DNA from: NZQO01 sp964639255
GTDB taxonomy: Bacteria; Bacteroidota; Bacteroidia; Flavobacteriales; Flavobacteriaceae
Direction of reading: 5' to 3'
Length of the DNA stretch: 18,303 nt
NCBI GenBank assembly: GCA_964639255.1
Contig: CAZXDP010000054.1
Span: 1-18,303 of the forward strand
How positions within the stretch are numbered: position 1 is the first letter of the stretch; the number at the start of each line of letters is the position of its first letter. A program made the position numbers and the translations under genes. Shown here in pieces: positions 1-7,217 of the stretch. Below the pieces are notes generated by a model, which saw only the letters and a program-made list of their open reading frames with translations, had not been told where the DNA came from and ran no database searches.

Positions 1-120
1 TGCGGACTCATTGCCTGCACTTGGATGATCGCCCTAGTTCGGCAAAGCAAGTTGCGCTATTTTTCAGTGTACTGCGTTATTGTGGGGATTTTGGCCATAC
101 TAATCCATTTTTTCCAATGA
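1..120 (+). CDS. uppP: Undecaprenyl-diphosphatase, C-terminal end (partial)
   Basis: The reading frame is open from base 1 and ends at TGA 118-120, leaving the last 39 residues. They contain a run like LVRQSKLRYFSVYC followed by a hydrophobic segment (VIVGILAILI). This matches the last transmembrane helix of UppP/BacA as I know it from Bacteroidota. The enzyme dephosphorylates undecaprenyl pyrophosphate at the inner membrane, recycling the lipid carrier for peptidoglycan synthesis. The stop overlaps the truB start as ATGA, which suggests translational coupling, and uppP-truB is a common neighbour pair in the phylum. The catalytic part lies outside the window, so the call rests on the tail and the neighbour. 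Confidence 0.75.
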   Translation, partial: CGLIACTWMIALVRQSKLRYFSVYCVIVGILAILIHFFQ

Positions 121-806
121 CCGCAGAAGATGTAAAAAACGGACAGGTTCTCTTGATCGACAAGCCGTTGGAATGGACTTCCTTTCAAGTAGTGAACAAA
201 GTACGTTGGTTGCTTCGGAAGCAATACGGACTTAAAAAACTGAAAGTTGGCCACGCCGGCACACTCGACCCACTGGCTACGGGCCTGCTAGTGCTGTGCA
301 CCGGGCGGTTTACTAAAAAGATTGAAACCTTCCAAGGACAGGAAAAGGAATACACCGGCACCATTACCCTTGGCGCCACCACGCCCAGTTATGACATGGA
401 AACAGCTATTGATGGTACATTTCCGATAGCGCATATTTCTGAAGAGAAACTACAGGAGGCCACCAAGGATTTTATTGGAGTAATACAGCAGCGGCCCCCC
501 GTTTTTTCAGCGCTGAAGAAAGATGGCAAACGGCTATATGACTATGCTAGAAGCGGAGAAGCGGTTGAAATAGCCGCACGAACCGTTCACATTTCAGAAT
601 TTAAAATCACCCGTTTTGAAGGCGCCGAAGTAGATTTTCGCGTCGTTTGTGGCAAAGGCACCTATATACGGTCGCTAGCGCACGATTTTGGACGCGCATT
701 GCAAACCGGGGCGTATCTTTCGGCCTTGCGGCGAACACGTATTGGCAGTTTTGAGGTCGCAGAAGCTATGACGCTTGAAGCTTACGAAGCATCGCTCAAT
801 GAATAA
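117..806 (+). CDS. truB: tRNA pseudouridine(55) synthase TruB
   Basis: TruB converts U55 of the tRNA T-loop to pseudouridine. The frame is open from base 21, but I choose ATG 117 because it gives the usual family N-terminus (MTAEDVKNGQVLLIDKP) and overlaps the uppP stop as ATGA. From this start the protein is 229 residues, the short form without a large C-terminal extension. The catalytic motif GHAGTLDPLATGLL lies at about residues 45-58, with Asp51 as the expected nucleophile. The substrate-binding motifs RPPVFSALKKDGKRLYDYAR and GKGTYIRSLAHDFG follow. It is probably co-transcribed with uppP, and a palindrome followed by four T at 840-863 could end the transcript. Confidence 0.95.
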   Translation: MTAEDVKNGQVLLIDKPLEWTSFQVVNKVRWLLRKQYGLKKLKVGHAGTLDPLATGLLVLCTGRFTKKIETFQGQEKEYTGTITLGATTPSYDMETAIDGTFPIAHISEEKLQEATKDFIGVIQQRPPVFSALKKDGKRLYDYARSGEAVEIAARTVHISEFKITRFEGAEVDFRVVCGKGTYIRSLAHDFGRALQTGAYLSALRRTRIGSFEVAEAMTLEAYEASLNE

Positions 807-839
807 TTCCGTTTAATAAAATCTTAATTTTCAACGCAT

Positions 840-863
840 TTTAAGGAATTTTCCTTAAATTTT
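840..863 (+). terminator. Palindrome downstream of truB, possible terminator or operator
   Basis: TTTAAGGAA (840-848), a TT spacer and TTCCTTAAA (851-859) form a perfect inverted repeat, followed by TTTT (860-863). As RNA it could fold as an 8-bp AT-rich stem with a four-base loop and serve as a weak intrinsic terminator for uppP-truB. It lies only a few bases before the putative promoter of the next gene, so a dimeric protein-binding site is an equal possibility. Confidence 0.4.
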
Positions 864-866
864 CGG

Positions 867-872
867 TACTTG
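867..872 (+). promoter_or_regulatory. Imperfect Bacteroidota -7 element
   Basis: TACTTG followed by CA resembles the Bacteroidota -7 box TAnnTTTG with one base missing. It ends five bases before the GTG start at 878, implying a transcript with almost no leader. I see no clear -33 TTG. The palindrome at 840-859 lies where that box would be. Confidence 0.3.
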
Positions 873-877
873 CACCC

Positions 878-1603
878 GTGAACTCAAATTATTCATACCG
901 TGCCCTGCTGGTGACCTCCCTACTCTTTGGGATATTCATCTTGTTGCTGTATAGCTGGAAGCTGGGCAGCAAGAAAGTGCCTGAGGAGCCTGTGTATGAT
1001 GTAGAATATGCCCAAGAAATTTTAGAGCCTACCCCCGAAATTGCTGAAATTGTTCGTCCGGTAGTTAGTCGAAAGGTCGAAACCAACAAAGCTTATAACG
1101 AAGCGGAGGCTTTTATAGAAAATAGCGAGAACCAACGTGCCGAACCCACAGAGAACACCAATGGCAAGCTGTCTGAAATGAACGATGCTATCACCGAAAG
1201 CACCGAAACCGGATACAGCGAAGGGCTCGAGAAGGCTCGAAAACGCCTAGAAAAAGCCAAAAACAAACTCTCGAACGGTAAAAAGCAAACCGAACAGACC
1301 AGTATCACCCAATCGGGAAGCCGTCAAACTACGGTGAGCTATCGTCTTCTAGACCGTTGGGCCAAAGTGTTGCCTAACCCCGTGTACACCTGTGAAGGAA
1401 GCGGTAAAATTGTCATTAACATTACGGTAAACCACCAAGGTGCAGTTACGAATGCCGATTTTAACAGAAACGCCTCTACCACCACCAATGGCTGCTTGAT
1501 AGACCGCGCCCTGGAATATGCCTTGGCGGCCCGGTTTAGCCCAGCAACTAGTAAACCTACTCAACTGGGAACCATTACCTATAATTTTCCCGGACAGGAC
1601 TAG
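878..1603 (+). CDS. TonB-family energy transducer-like protein
   Basis: A 241-residue protein with a single N-terminal transmembrane helix (about 9-27), a charged, Lys/Glu-rich linker that probably forms a coiled coil (about 112-138), and a C-terminal TonB-like domain (about 155-238). The domain has the pattern GKIVINITVNHQGAV, then ALEYALAARFSP and the closing GTITYNF typical of flavobacterial TonB C-terminal domains. The layout fits a periplasm-spanning transducer that passes proton-motive force to an outer membrane receptor. The linker lacks the usual long proline-rich stretch. Cys172 and Cys206 in the C-terminal domain could form a disulfide. No exbB or exbD lies nearby, so its motor partner is unknown. 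The start is GTG 878, and no other start keeps the membrane helix. It could instead be a structural relative with no transport role. Confidence 0.75.
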   Translation: MNSNYSYRALLVTSLLFGIFILLLYSWKLGSKKVPEEPVYDVEYAQEILEPTPEIAEIVRPVVSRKVETNKAYNEAEAFIENSENQRAEPTENTNGKLSEMNDAITESTETGYSEGLEKARKRLEKAKNKLSNGKKQTEQTSITQSGSRQTTVSYRLLDRWAKVLPNPVYTCEGSGKIVINITVNHQGAVTNADFNRNASTTTNGCLIDRALEYALAARFSPATSKPTQLGTITYNFPGQD

Positions 1604-1641
1604 ATTAGATTTTAAAAAGTATTTTTCTTAAAAAAAGAACC

Positions 1642-2232
1642 ATGGAATACAACCGATGCCCTTGGTGCGGAAACGACCCACTGTACGTAAACTATCACGA
1701 TACCGAATGGGGCGTCCCAGTTACGGACGATGCCAAACTGTTCGAATTCCTAATGCTTGAAACCTTCCAGGCCGGATTAAGTTGGATTACCATTCTTCGG
1801 AAAAGGGAACTCTTTCGCGCGGCGTTCGATGGATTTGACTATACCAGGATTGCCCAATACGGGCCCGCTAAAATTGAATCGCTCTTGCAAGACCCCGGCA
1901 TAGTACGCAACCGCTTAAAGGTAAAGGCAGCTGTATCGAACGCGCAGGCCTTTATGGCGATTCAAGAAGCCTTTGGAAGCTTCAGCAAGTATATTTGGGA
2001 ATTTGTAAATCATACCCCCATACAAAATTCATTCGCCCGGTTGAAGAACGTTCCTGCCAATACCCCCTTGAGTGATGCCATAAGCAAGGATCTAAAAAAA
2101 CGCGGATTTAAGTTTGTGGGAAGTACGGTAGTATACGCCCATATGCAGGCTACGGGAATGGTAAACGACCACCTTACAAGTTGCTTTCGTCACGATGAGA
2201 TACGGCAAATGGCGAACAAAGTGGTTGGCTAG
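1642..2232 (+). CDS. tag: DNA-3-methyladenine glycosylase I
   Basis: Tag excises 3-methyladenine from alkylated DNA, starting base-excision repair. The 196-residue length is normal. The N-terminus CPWCGNDPLYVNYHDTEWG supplies two of the family's zinc ligands (Cys6, His19), and the C-terminal NDHLTSCFRH supplies the His and Cys that complete the site. The segment LMLETFQAGLSWITILRKR (about 37-55) carries Glu40 and Trp48, equivalent to the substrate-recognition Glu38 and Trp46 of E. coli Tag. It begins 38 bp after the TonB-like gene on the same strand and may share its transcript. Its stop faces the small exported protein gene 29 bp away. Confidence 0.95.
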   Translation: MEYNRCPWCGNDPLYVNYHDTEWGVPVTDDAKLFEFLMLETFQAGLSWITILRKRELFRAAFDGFDYTRIAQYGPAKIESLLQDPGIVRNRLKVKAAVSNAQAFMAIQEAFGSFSKYIWEFVNHTPIQNSFARLKNVPANTPLSDAISKDLKKRGFKFVGSTVVYAHMQATGMVNDHLTSCFRHDEIRQMANKVVG

Positions 2233-2261
2233 CAATTTAAGAACAATTTAACCTGCTAGAA

Positions 2262-2606
2262 CTACTTATTGCTAGTCACGAAGTTTTCTACTTCTTCATG
2301 CGCGACCTGCAACGCTCGTATCGTTTGTTTGTATCGAAACTGAGCGGTAGGATCGATCTTCTCCTTCGATTCAAATAGTTTTTCGAACCATTTCTTAGCC
2401 AGTAAGTAATTATTCTTGAAATAATAACCGTTGGCCAGTTCCTCATAAATTTCAGGAGAGCCGTATCCTTCTTCAACATATTTTTCGTACACTTTTACGA
2501 GATCGATGTGGGTATTCACGTCGATTTTTTCCGAGGCATTTTGGGAAATACCGTTTGTGGTTATTCCGAAGAGGAACAACAGAATACATAAGCGGATTGT
2601 TTTCAT
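2262..2606 (-). CDS. Small exported TPR-like protein
   Basis: I place the start at the ATG ending at 2606, which gives 114 residues with a clear signal peptide (MKTIRLCILLFLFG, likely cut after GISQ near residue 22). An upstream in-frame start would bury the signal peptide. Residues about 34-100 form helical repeats with TPR features: YEKYVEEGYGSPEIYEELAN, then YYFKNNYLLAKKWFEKLF. This resembles, from memory, the N-terminal TPR region of flavobacterial OmpA/PorE-like proteins linked to T9SS and gliding, but the OmpA part is absent. It lies 159 bp downstream of the T9SS-secreted deiminase on the same strand. Function unknown. The ORF is intact and ends at TAG, so it is not an obvious fragment, though an ancestral truncation is possible. 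Confidence 0.7.
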   Translation of the reverse strand: MKTIRLCILLFLFGITTNGISQNASEKIDVNTHIDLVKVYEKYVEEGYGSPEIYEELANGYYFKNNYLLAKKWFEKLFESKEKIDPTAQFRYKQTIRALQVAHEEVENFVTSNK

Positions 2607-2765
2607 ATTTAGGTTGTAAGAATTATCTGACGTAATGTTCGTATTAATTTGAAATTCAATCAAATAATTTCGACAAAACGTAAAAATACTCGTTGCATCA
2701 CAATAAAAAACCGTCTGATAAGGCAATTATTGTGAATAATAACCTAAGTTTATGAACAATCTATG

Positions 2766-4511
2766 CTAGCGCTTGAGTACCTTTTTGGTAACGGTGCCAA
2801 ACTCTCCCTCGAAGGTGAAGAACAACATACCGTTCCAGGTTGGATTTAGATTGAAAAGCAGTTTCCCATTCTGTACCTGCTGGCTGTTTTCAAAAAGCTT
2901 TTCGCCCAAAACGGAATATACAGTAGTTTTCAAGTTACCATTATATCCCTGTAACGTAAACGAAACAGTTTCGTCGGCGGGATTAGGAATGGGGCCGCTT
3001 ACCACACGACTTGCATTGGCCACCGAAAGTACGTCTACATTGATAGTCCAATATCCTTCTGGTGCCACGATGGGCCGCACCATGGTTTTGCCAGAATTGG
3101 CCTGCGCCTGTATATAATACTCGACATCTTCACCATTGGCTGCGATGGGCAACTGTGCCTCCCACTGGTCGCTGCCGAGCGGTTGCATGGCGACCGTACC
3201 CCAAGAGGTAGTTCCCACTTCCCTATAATATATATCGGCGCTCGCAATAGCGCTCTCGTGCTTTATCATAGCCTGTATGTCTACTGTACTCCCTGGTGCA
3301 GCTTCGTCTATTGGCTGGTGAACAATCCATAATGGTTCGGCCACACCTATGGTATGGGTAATGCAATGAATGGCACCGAATAGACTTATAAGGTTCTCAC
3401 CGGGATTATCGACATCGATCCCCACGATGTTATAACCTGGCAACAACTCTTGCCACTGGGCCAACGCGGGGCCATCTACTTCGGGCCTATACGTAGGCAC
3501 GATTACCGATTTATTAATAAAAACAGCATTGGTATAGGTGCGATAAGAGCCCCCGGTGTCAGGATAATTCCCGTTTACACTAGGTGGTGCGGGCATCCAT
3601 TCGACGTCGTAAGGAGTTCCGAAAGCCGATTGGAAATTGCTTAGCACATATTCAATATTGGCTTCAATTTGAGGGCCGTCTGCAACACCATCTGGGTATT
3701 TGCTTACCAAAAGGGTTTCCTCGTCGAGCAACTTCATATGCATATCGATGTGGTGGATAGCATCGTAAGGAAGGGTTTCCATCTTGATATAATTCTCAAT
3801 TCCCATGTACTCCATCATTATGGCATCGATTTCCGCCTCTGTCTTTGGCGATACACCATAAGGATTTCCTGGCTCGTTCTCGTCAAGAATCAATTTGGAA
3901 GCAAAGGCATTGCCCAAACCATCGCTCATAAAATTTCCGCCAGTATTCACCAAATCGTTCGTGCCTGAATCGGTTGCATAATAAGGAATCCCCAGCTCAT
4001 TGGCGTGGGCTACGGGTATCACATCATCATTGGGGCGGGGCCGGTTGTAGATCCAATCTACCAGGGCGCGCTCGCCCGTGTCTTCAGAATAAATAGTATT
4101 CCCCGCATAATCGCGAATCCAAATACTATCCCAAGGTTCATCCAAAAACGTGACATTGGTAAGATCGATTCCGTTAGATTGCAAATAAGAAGACACGCTC
4201 GCCTCGTTCTGGGTAACGATCATAACTTTAGCCTCGGCCACCCCTACTGCAACAATTTGTCGTAAGATATTCTGAAAATTGGGCTGCCAAGTTATGACCA
4301 GGTATTCTACTTCTTCCCACTCGGCCATGGTTCGCACGGGACCAGTTGGAGGCGGGGTAATCGAATTTTTTGTAAACTGAAATTCGGATATTAGGTTCTT
4401 TTCCTGTTCCGTAAGTCCCTTTGGCAGAGGGCCGTCTATTTGGGCATAGCCCGTAAAAACCGTAAATAATATAAGTAAAGTAACTAGGGAGAAATACTTC
4501 TGTTTCATCAT
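2766..4511 (-). CDS. Secreted peptidylarginine/agmatine deiminase-family enzyme with T9SS sorting domain
   Basis: Starting at ATG 4511 (a second ATG follows at once at 4508) the protein is 581 residues. It has a signal peptide (to about residue 24, ending GYAQ), a PAD_porph-type deiminase domain (about 55-392), an Ig-like domain (about 393-493) and a T9SS C-terminal sorting domain (about 505-581: PNPADETVSF, YSVLGEKLF, ending KKVLKR). That order matches Porphyromonas gingivalis PPAD, which citrullinates C-terminal arginines. Visible residues are Trp131 and Asp134 (DSIWIRDYAG), Arg157-Pro-Arg159 (NRPRPNDD), His254 and Asp256 (HHIDMH), Asn328 (TYTNAVF) and Cys383 (GAIHCITH). They parallel PPAD Trp127, Asp130, Arg152/Arg154, His236, Asp238, Asn297 and Cys351. 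Secreted deiminase is well supported; peptidylarginine rather than agmatine as substrate is inference. It follows aat by 47 bp and may be co-transcribed with it. Confidence 0.85.
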   Translation of the reverse strand: MMKQKYFSLVTLLILFTVFTGYAQIDGPLPKGLTEQEKNLISEFQFTKNSITPPPTGPVRTMAEWEEVEYLVITWQPNFQNILRQIVAVGVAEAKVMIVTQNEASVSSYLQSNGIDLTNVTFLDEPWDSIWIRDYAGNTIYSEDTGERALVDWIYNRPRPNDDVIPVAHANELGIPYYATDSGTNDLVNTGGNFMSDGLGNAFASKLILDENEPGNPYGVSPKTEAEIDAIMMEYMGIENYIKMETLPYDAIHHIDMHMKLLDEETLLVSKYPDGVADGPQIEANIEYVLSNFQSAFGTPYDVEWMPAPPSVNGNYPDTGGSYRTYTNAVFINKSVIVPTYRPEVDGPALAQWQELLPGYNIVGIDVDNPGENLISLFGAIHCITHTIGVAEPLWIVHQPIDEAAPGSTVDIQAMIKHESAIASADIYYREVGTTSWGTVAMQPLGSDQWEAQLPIAANGEDVEYYIQAQANSGKTMVRPIVAPEGYWTINVDVLSVANASRVVSGPIPNPADETVSFTLQGYNGNLKTTVYSVLGEKLFENSQQVQNGKLLFNLNPTWNGMLFFTFEGEFGTVTKKVLKR

Positions 4512-4558
4512 GCTTAATTTATTGTGCGTGAAGATACCCAATTCTATTGAATTTTCCA

Positions 4559-5197
4559 CTACATAACATACGAGAGGAACGCTTCGCGATCTATTTCCTC
4601 TGCACCAAGGCGCTCGAGGTGCGCAGTATATACTTGGCAGTCAATCAACACATAATCATTTTTCTTGAGCTGTTCTACAAGATAGTAAAAGCCTACCTTG
4701 GAAGCGTCGCTTACGGTGGCAAACATACTTTCGCCGCAAAACACCTTCTTTTCGAAAAGATCCACACCGTAAAGTCCGCCCACAAGTTTATCGTCTTGCC
4801 ACACCTCTACCGATCGCGCCCAGCCCCGGTCGTACAACTCACTATATGCCTGTTTCATATTTTGGGTAATCCAGGTACCCGATTGGCCATTACGTGGCAC
4901 AGCGGCACAACGCTCCACCACCGTATCGAAACATTGGTTGTAAGTAACAGAAAATAGTTTCTTACGCAGGGTACGGCGCAAACTCTTAGACACCTTGAAT
5001 TTCTTCGGAAACAACACCATTCGTGGATCGGGACTCCACCATATTATAGGTTGTCCCTTCTCGTACCAAGGGAAAATCCCCATTTGATAGGCCAACTGCA
5101 ACCTTTCTGCCGACAAATCACCTCCTAGGGCCACGATGCCCTGGGCCGTAGCTTCAGAAGGATGGGGAAAGTAAAGCGAATCATCTAAGATATACAT
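4559..5197 (-). CDS. aat: Leucyl/phenylalanyl-tRNA--protein transferase
   Basis: Aat transfers Leu or Phe from aminoacyl-tRNA to proteins with N-terminal Arg or Lys, marking them for ClpS/ClpAP in the N-degron pathway. The 212-residue length is normal. Recognisable motifs are FPHPSEA and GIVALGGDLS near the start, YQMGIFPWYE and WWSPDPRMVLFP (about 37-64), GTWIT (107-111), and GGLYGV (140-145) with FCGESMF (153-159). The start ATG 5195-5197 is preceded two bases upstream by TAGGTTTC, close to the TAnnTTTG box, so the message may be nearly leaderless. It is the first gene of a leftward group with the secreted deiminase. Confidence 0.95.
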   Translation of the reverse strand: MYILDDSLYFPHPSEATAQGIVALGGDLSAERLQLAYQMGIFPWYEKGQPIIWWSPDPRMVLFPKKFKVSKSLRRTLRKKLFSVTYNQCFDTVVERCAAVPRNGQSGTWITQNMKQAYSELYDRGWARSVEVWQDDKLVGGLYGVDLFEKKVFCGESMFATVSDASKVGFYYLVEQLKKNDYVLIDCQVYTAHLERLGAEEIDREAFLSYVM

Positions 5198-5345
5198 TTG
5201 AAACCTATCAATTTAACTGTTAAAATGAACGTTTTTCTTTGAAATTAACCGTTTTTTTCTAATATTTAAGGTGATTTTTTGGCAATTATAATTTGTTCAT
5301 CATTGTTTATTTGAGAGTGTCAAAAATGTACCTAATCCACAGGCT

Positions 5346-5374
5346 AACCTCGCTTCGGCGGGGTTTTCTTTTTT
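5346..5374 (+). terminator. Strong plus-strand terminator without an obvious upstream gene
   Basis: AACCTCGC (5346-5353), a TTCG tetraloop and GCGGGGTT (5358-5365) form an 8-bp stem with one G-U pair, followed by TTCTTTTTT. Read on the minus strand the G-U pair becomes a C-A mismatch and no T-run follows, so the signal points rightward. Yet both flanking genes (aat, atoE) run leftward, and the T-run overlaps the end of atoE. Whatever transcript it stops would start in 5198-5345 or arise from antisense transcription. Confidence 0.75.
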
Positions 5375-6740
5375 AATATAGAAACCACAGGCCCAATAGA
5401 AATACCGCTGCGCCTGCCACCATTAGCAGCAAAGTGTAGGGCAGTATTTCCTGTGCTTTCAACTTGGTGATGGCCAATAGAGGTAAGGCCCAAAACGGTT
5501 GCAGCATATTGGTTATCTGATCTCCATACGCAAGCGCCATAATCAATTTTGGAAGCGGAACTCCCAGCCGCGTTGCAGATTCTACCACGATAGGGCCTTG
5601 AACTGCCCACTGACCTCCACCACTGGGTACGAAGATATTCACCAATGCACCGCTAAAAAATGTGAAGAGCGGCAGGGTATCTTCGTTGGCAATCGAAACA
5701 AAGAAGTTGGAAATCTGTGTCACCATCCCGCTGTCGCGCATTATGCCCATGATTCCGAAATACAGTGGAAATTGTATCAAGATGCCCGAAGTGCCTCGTA
5801 TGGCCTCATCAAGGGCTGAAAGGAAACTCTTGAAATTACCATGAAGTACGATCCCCAGCCCTAACATAAAAAAGTTGAGCAGGTTGGGTGTAATGGCGAA
5901 GGTTTGTATCGAAGCGGTATATTGGTAGGCAAAAGCGACTAAGAGAAGCGCCCCGAAACCAAATGCCAAAAATTTCGAGTATTCGAGCCTTTCGGCCCCT
6001 GTAGCGTTTTTCCCATTTCTTTCCGGAAAGCGGTACATAGGTAATGCAATTGAAGTCGTGGGCACTCTCTTTCCCAAAAGGAAAAGACCCAAGGGCAGGA
6101 GAACGAGCAAGATGGCGTACAGAATTAGATTTGAACTGCTGAACACCGTATCGCTAAAAGGGATAAAGCTGGGCAATTTTGTTGCGGTCATTCCAGTCAT
6201 CAACTGTGAAAGGTGACCGCTCTCGGCCACCTTCAATGGGGCCGAACCGCTCATTCCCCCGTGCCATACCATAAGTCCGATATATCCCGATGCGCCCACT
6301 AATGGATAATTTATCGGGAAATTCCGCCGTTGTGCCGCCTCTGCCACCTTACGCGCCATAATAGCTCCAAAAATGAGTGCCAGTCCCCAATTGAAAAACG
6401 CCACTGTTAGAGTGGTAGAACTTACCAGAAGAGCTGCGCTGGAGGTGCTATGTACCACCTGGGTTAGCGAACCTATGAGACGTGCCATGGGGCGGCTAAG
6501 TACCAGCACGTGCCCCAATACCAATATAAGCATCATTTGATAGGCAAAAACCAACAGGGCCTCATTCCAGATTCCCCGCTCCCAATAAGACAAAATTGCC
6601 AAAGCATGAGGTTCGTTAGATGTTGCCGGTGTAAACACTAGTGCTAACAACATAGTGAGTAATGTTAACAGCACTGCTATGGAAAAAGGAGAGGGCAGGA
6701 AACGCTTAAAGGCTTTTTCAACGAAATGTGCGATGCTCAT
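5373..6740 (-). CDS. atoE: Short-chain fatty acid transporter, AtoE family
   Basis: A 455-residue integral membrane protein with roughly ten or more hydrophobic segments and the signatures of the AtoE/short-chain fatty acid transporter family (PF02667). Examples are FNWGLALIFGAIMARKVAE, VGASGYIGLMVWHGGMSGSAPL and, near the C-terminus, FVPSGGGQWAVQGPIVVE followed by YGDQITNMLQPFWALPLLAI. The family imports short-chain fatty acids such as acetoacetate or butyrate, but the true substrate cannot be read here. No ato or thiolase genes lie beside it. The start ATG (6738-6740) gives the usual N-terminus. It begins only 10 bp after the T-tract that ends the upstream DUF3127 transcript, so its promoter must overlap that terminator, or it depends on read-through. 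Confidence 0.9.
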   Translation of the reverse strand: MSIAHFVEKAFKRFLPSPFSIAVLLTLLTMLLALVFTPATSNEPHALAILSYWERGIWNEALLVFAYQMMLILVLGHVLVLSRPMARLIGSLTQVVHSTSSAALLVSSTTLTVAFFNWGLALIFGAIMARKVAEAAQRRNFPINYPLVGASGYIGLMVWHGGMSGSAPLKVAESGHLSQLMTGMTATKLPSFIPFSDTVFSSSNLILYAILLVLLPLGLFLLGKRVPTTSIALPMYRFPERNGKNATGAERLEYSKFLAFGFGALLLVAFAYQYTASIQTFAITPNLLNFFMLGLGIVLHGNFKSFLSALDEAIRGTSGILIQFPLYFGIMGIMRDSGMVTQISNFFVSIANEDTLPLFTFFSGALVNIFVPSGGGQWAVQGPIVVESATRLGVPLPKLIMALAYGDQITNMLQPFWALPLLAITKLKAQEILPYTLLLMVAGAAVFLLGLWFLY

Positions 6741-6750
6741 AGGATAAAAA

Positions 6751-6787
6751 TAAAAAAAAGCCCAACACCTTGAAGCGATTGGGCTTT
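6751..6787 (-). terminator. Rho-independent terminator after the flavin reductase-DUF3127 unit
   Basis: On the minus strand AAAGCCCAA and TTGGGCTTT (plus-strand 6779-6787 and 6757-6765) form a 9-bp stem with a 13-base loop. A run of eight T, then A and more T, follows directly. It begins 20 bp after the stop codon of the DUF3127 gene and points the same way. Confidence 0.85.
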
Positions 6788-6806
6788 AATAAGCGTGTAT
6801 CCTGTT

Positions 6807-7181
6807 TTAAAATGGAAGATCGTCGTGATCTTCCTCTTGAAAATCATTGGCCGGCTCAAAGGCATCGGCCGGAGGTACGGGTGGCATCGAACCTGATGCT
6901 TCTTGCTCCAAATTCTCAATGCGCCATCCCTGTATGGAATTAAAGTATTTTGTTTCGCCTTGGGGGTTGGTCCATTCCCTACCGCGCAGATTGATGTGCA
7001 CCTTTACGTTTTGCCCTACTTTAAAGTTGTTTAGCAAATCGGTTTTATCTTGTACAAATTCCACTAGAATATGCTGCGGGTATTGCTCTTCGGTCGTGAT
7101 TACCATTTCCCTTTTTCGGAAACCATTGTTGCCGTAGGTTTTGGTTTCATCTATCATTTTTATCTTTCCTTGAATTTCCAT
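6807..7181 (-). CDS. DUF3127 OB-fold protein with SSB-like acidic tip
   Basis: A 124-residue protein matching the Bacteroidota DUF3127 family (PF11325). The start MEIQGKIKMIDETKTYG and the strand pattern VKVHINLRGREW (about 60-70), then KYFNSIQGWRIE, look like a single-stranded-DNA-binding OB fold. A Pro/Ala linker (about 98-112) leads to an acidic end, EEDHDDLPF, very like the DDDIPF tip with which SSB recruits replication and repair partners. The role is unknown in the sequence itself; ssDNA binding is inference from fold and tail. It lies 36 bp downstream of the flavin reductase gene and upstream of a strong terminator, so both are probably one transcript. Confidence 0.85.
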   Translation of the reverse strand: MEIQGKIKMIDETKTYGNNGFRKREMVITTEEQYPQHILVEFVQDKTDLLNNFKVGQNVKVHINLRGREWTNPQGETKYFNSIQGWRIENLEQEASGSMPPVPPADAFEPANDFQEEDHDDLPF

Positions 7182-7217
7182 AATCGTTTCCTATTTTTCA
7201 AATTTTACAATTAAATC

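Noticed and set aside
21..116. Upstream extension of truB to ATG 21
   Set aside because: These 32 codons are the uppP C-terminus read in another frame. The ATGA overlap at 117 gives the proper TruB start.
4547..4957. A 136-codon plus-strand open frame
   Set aside because: It is antisense to aat, which has full family motifs. No promoter or homology-like pattern is seen.
2766..5197. A joint N-degron/C-terminal citrulline pathway of aat and the deiminase
   Set aside because: Aat works in the cytoplasm and the deiminase is exported by T9SS, so they cannot share a substrate pool. The adjacency is probably incidental.
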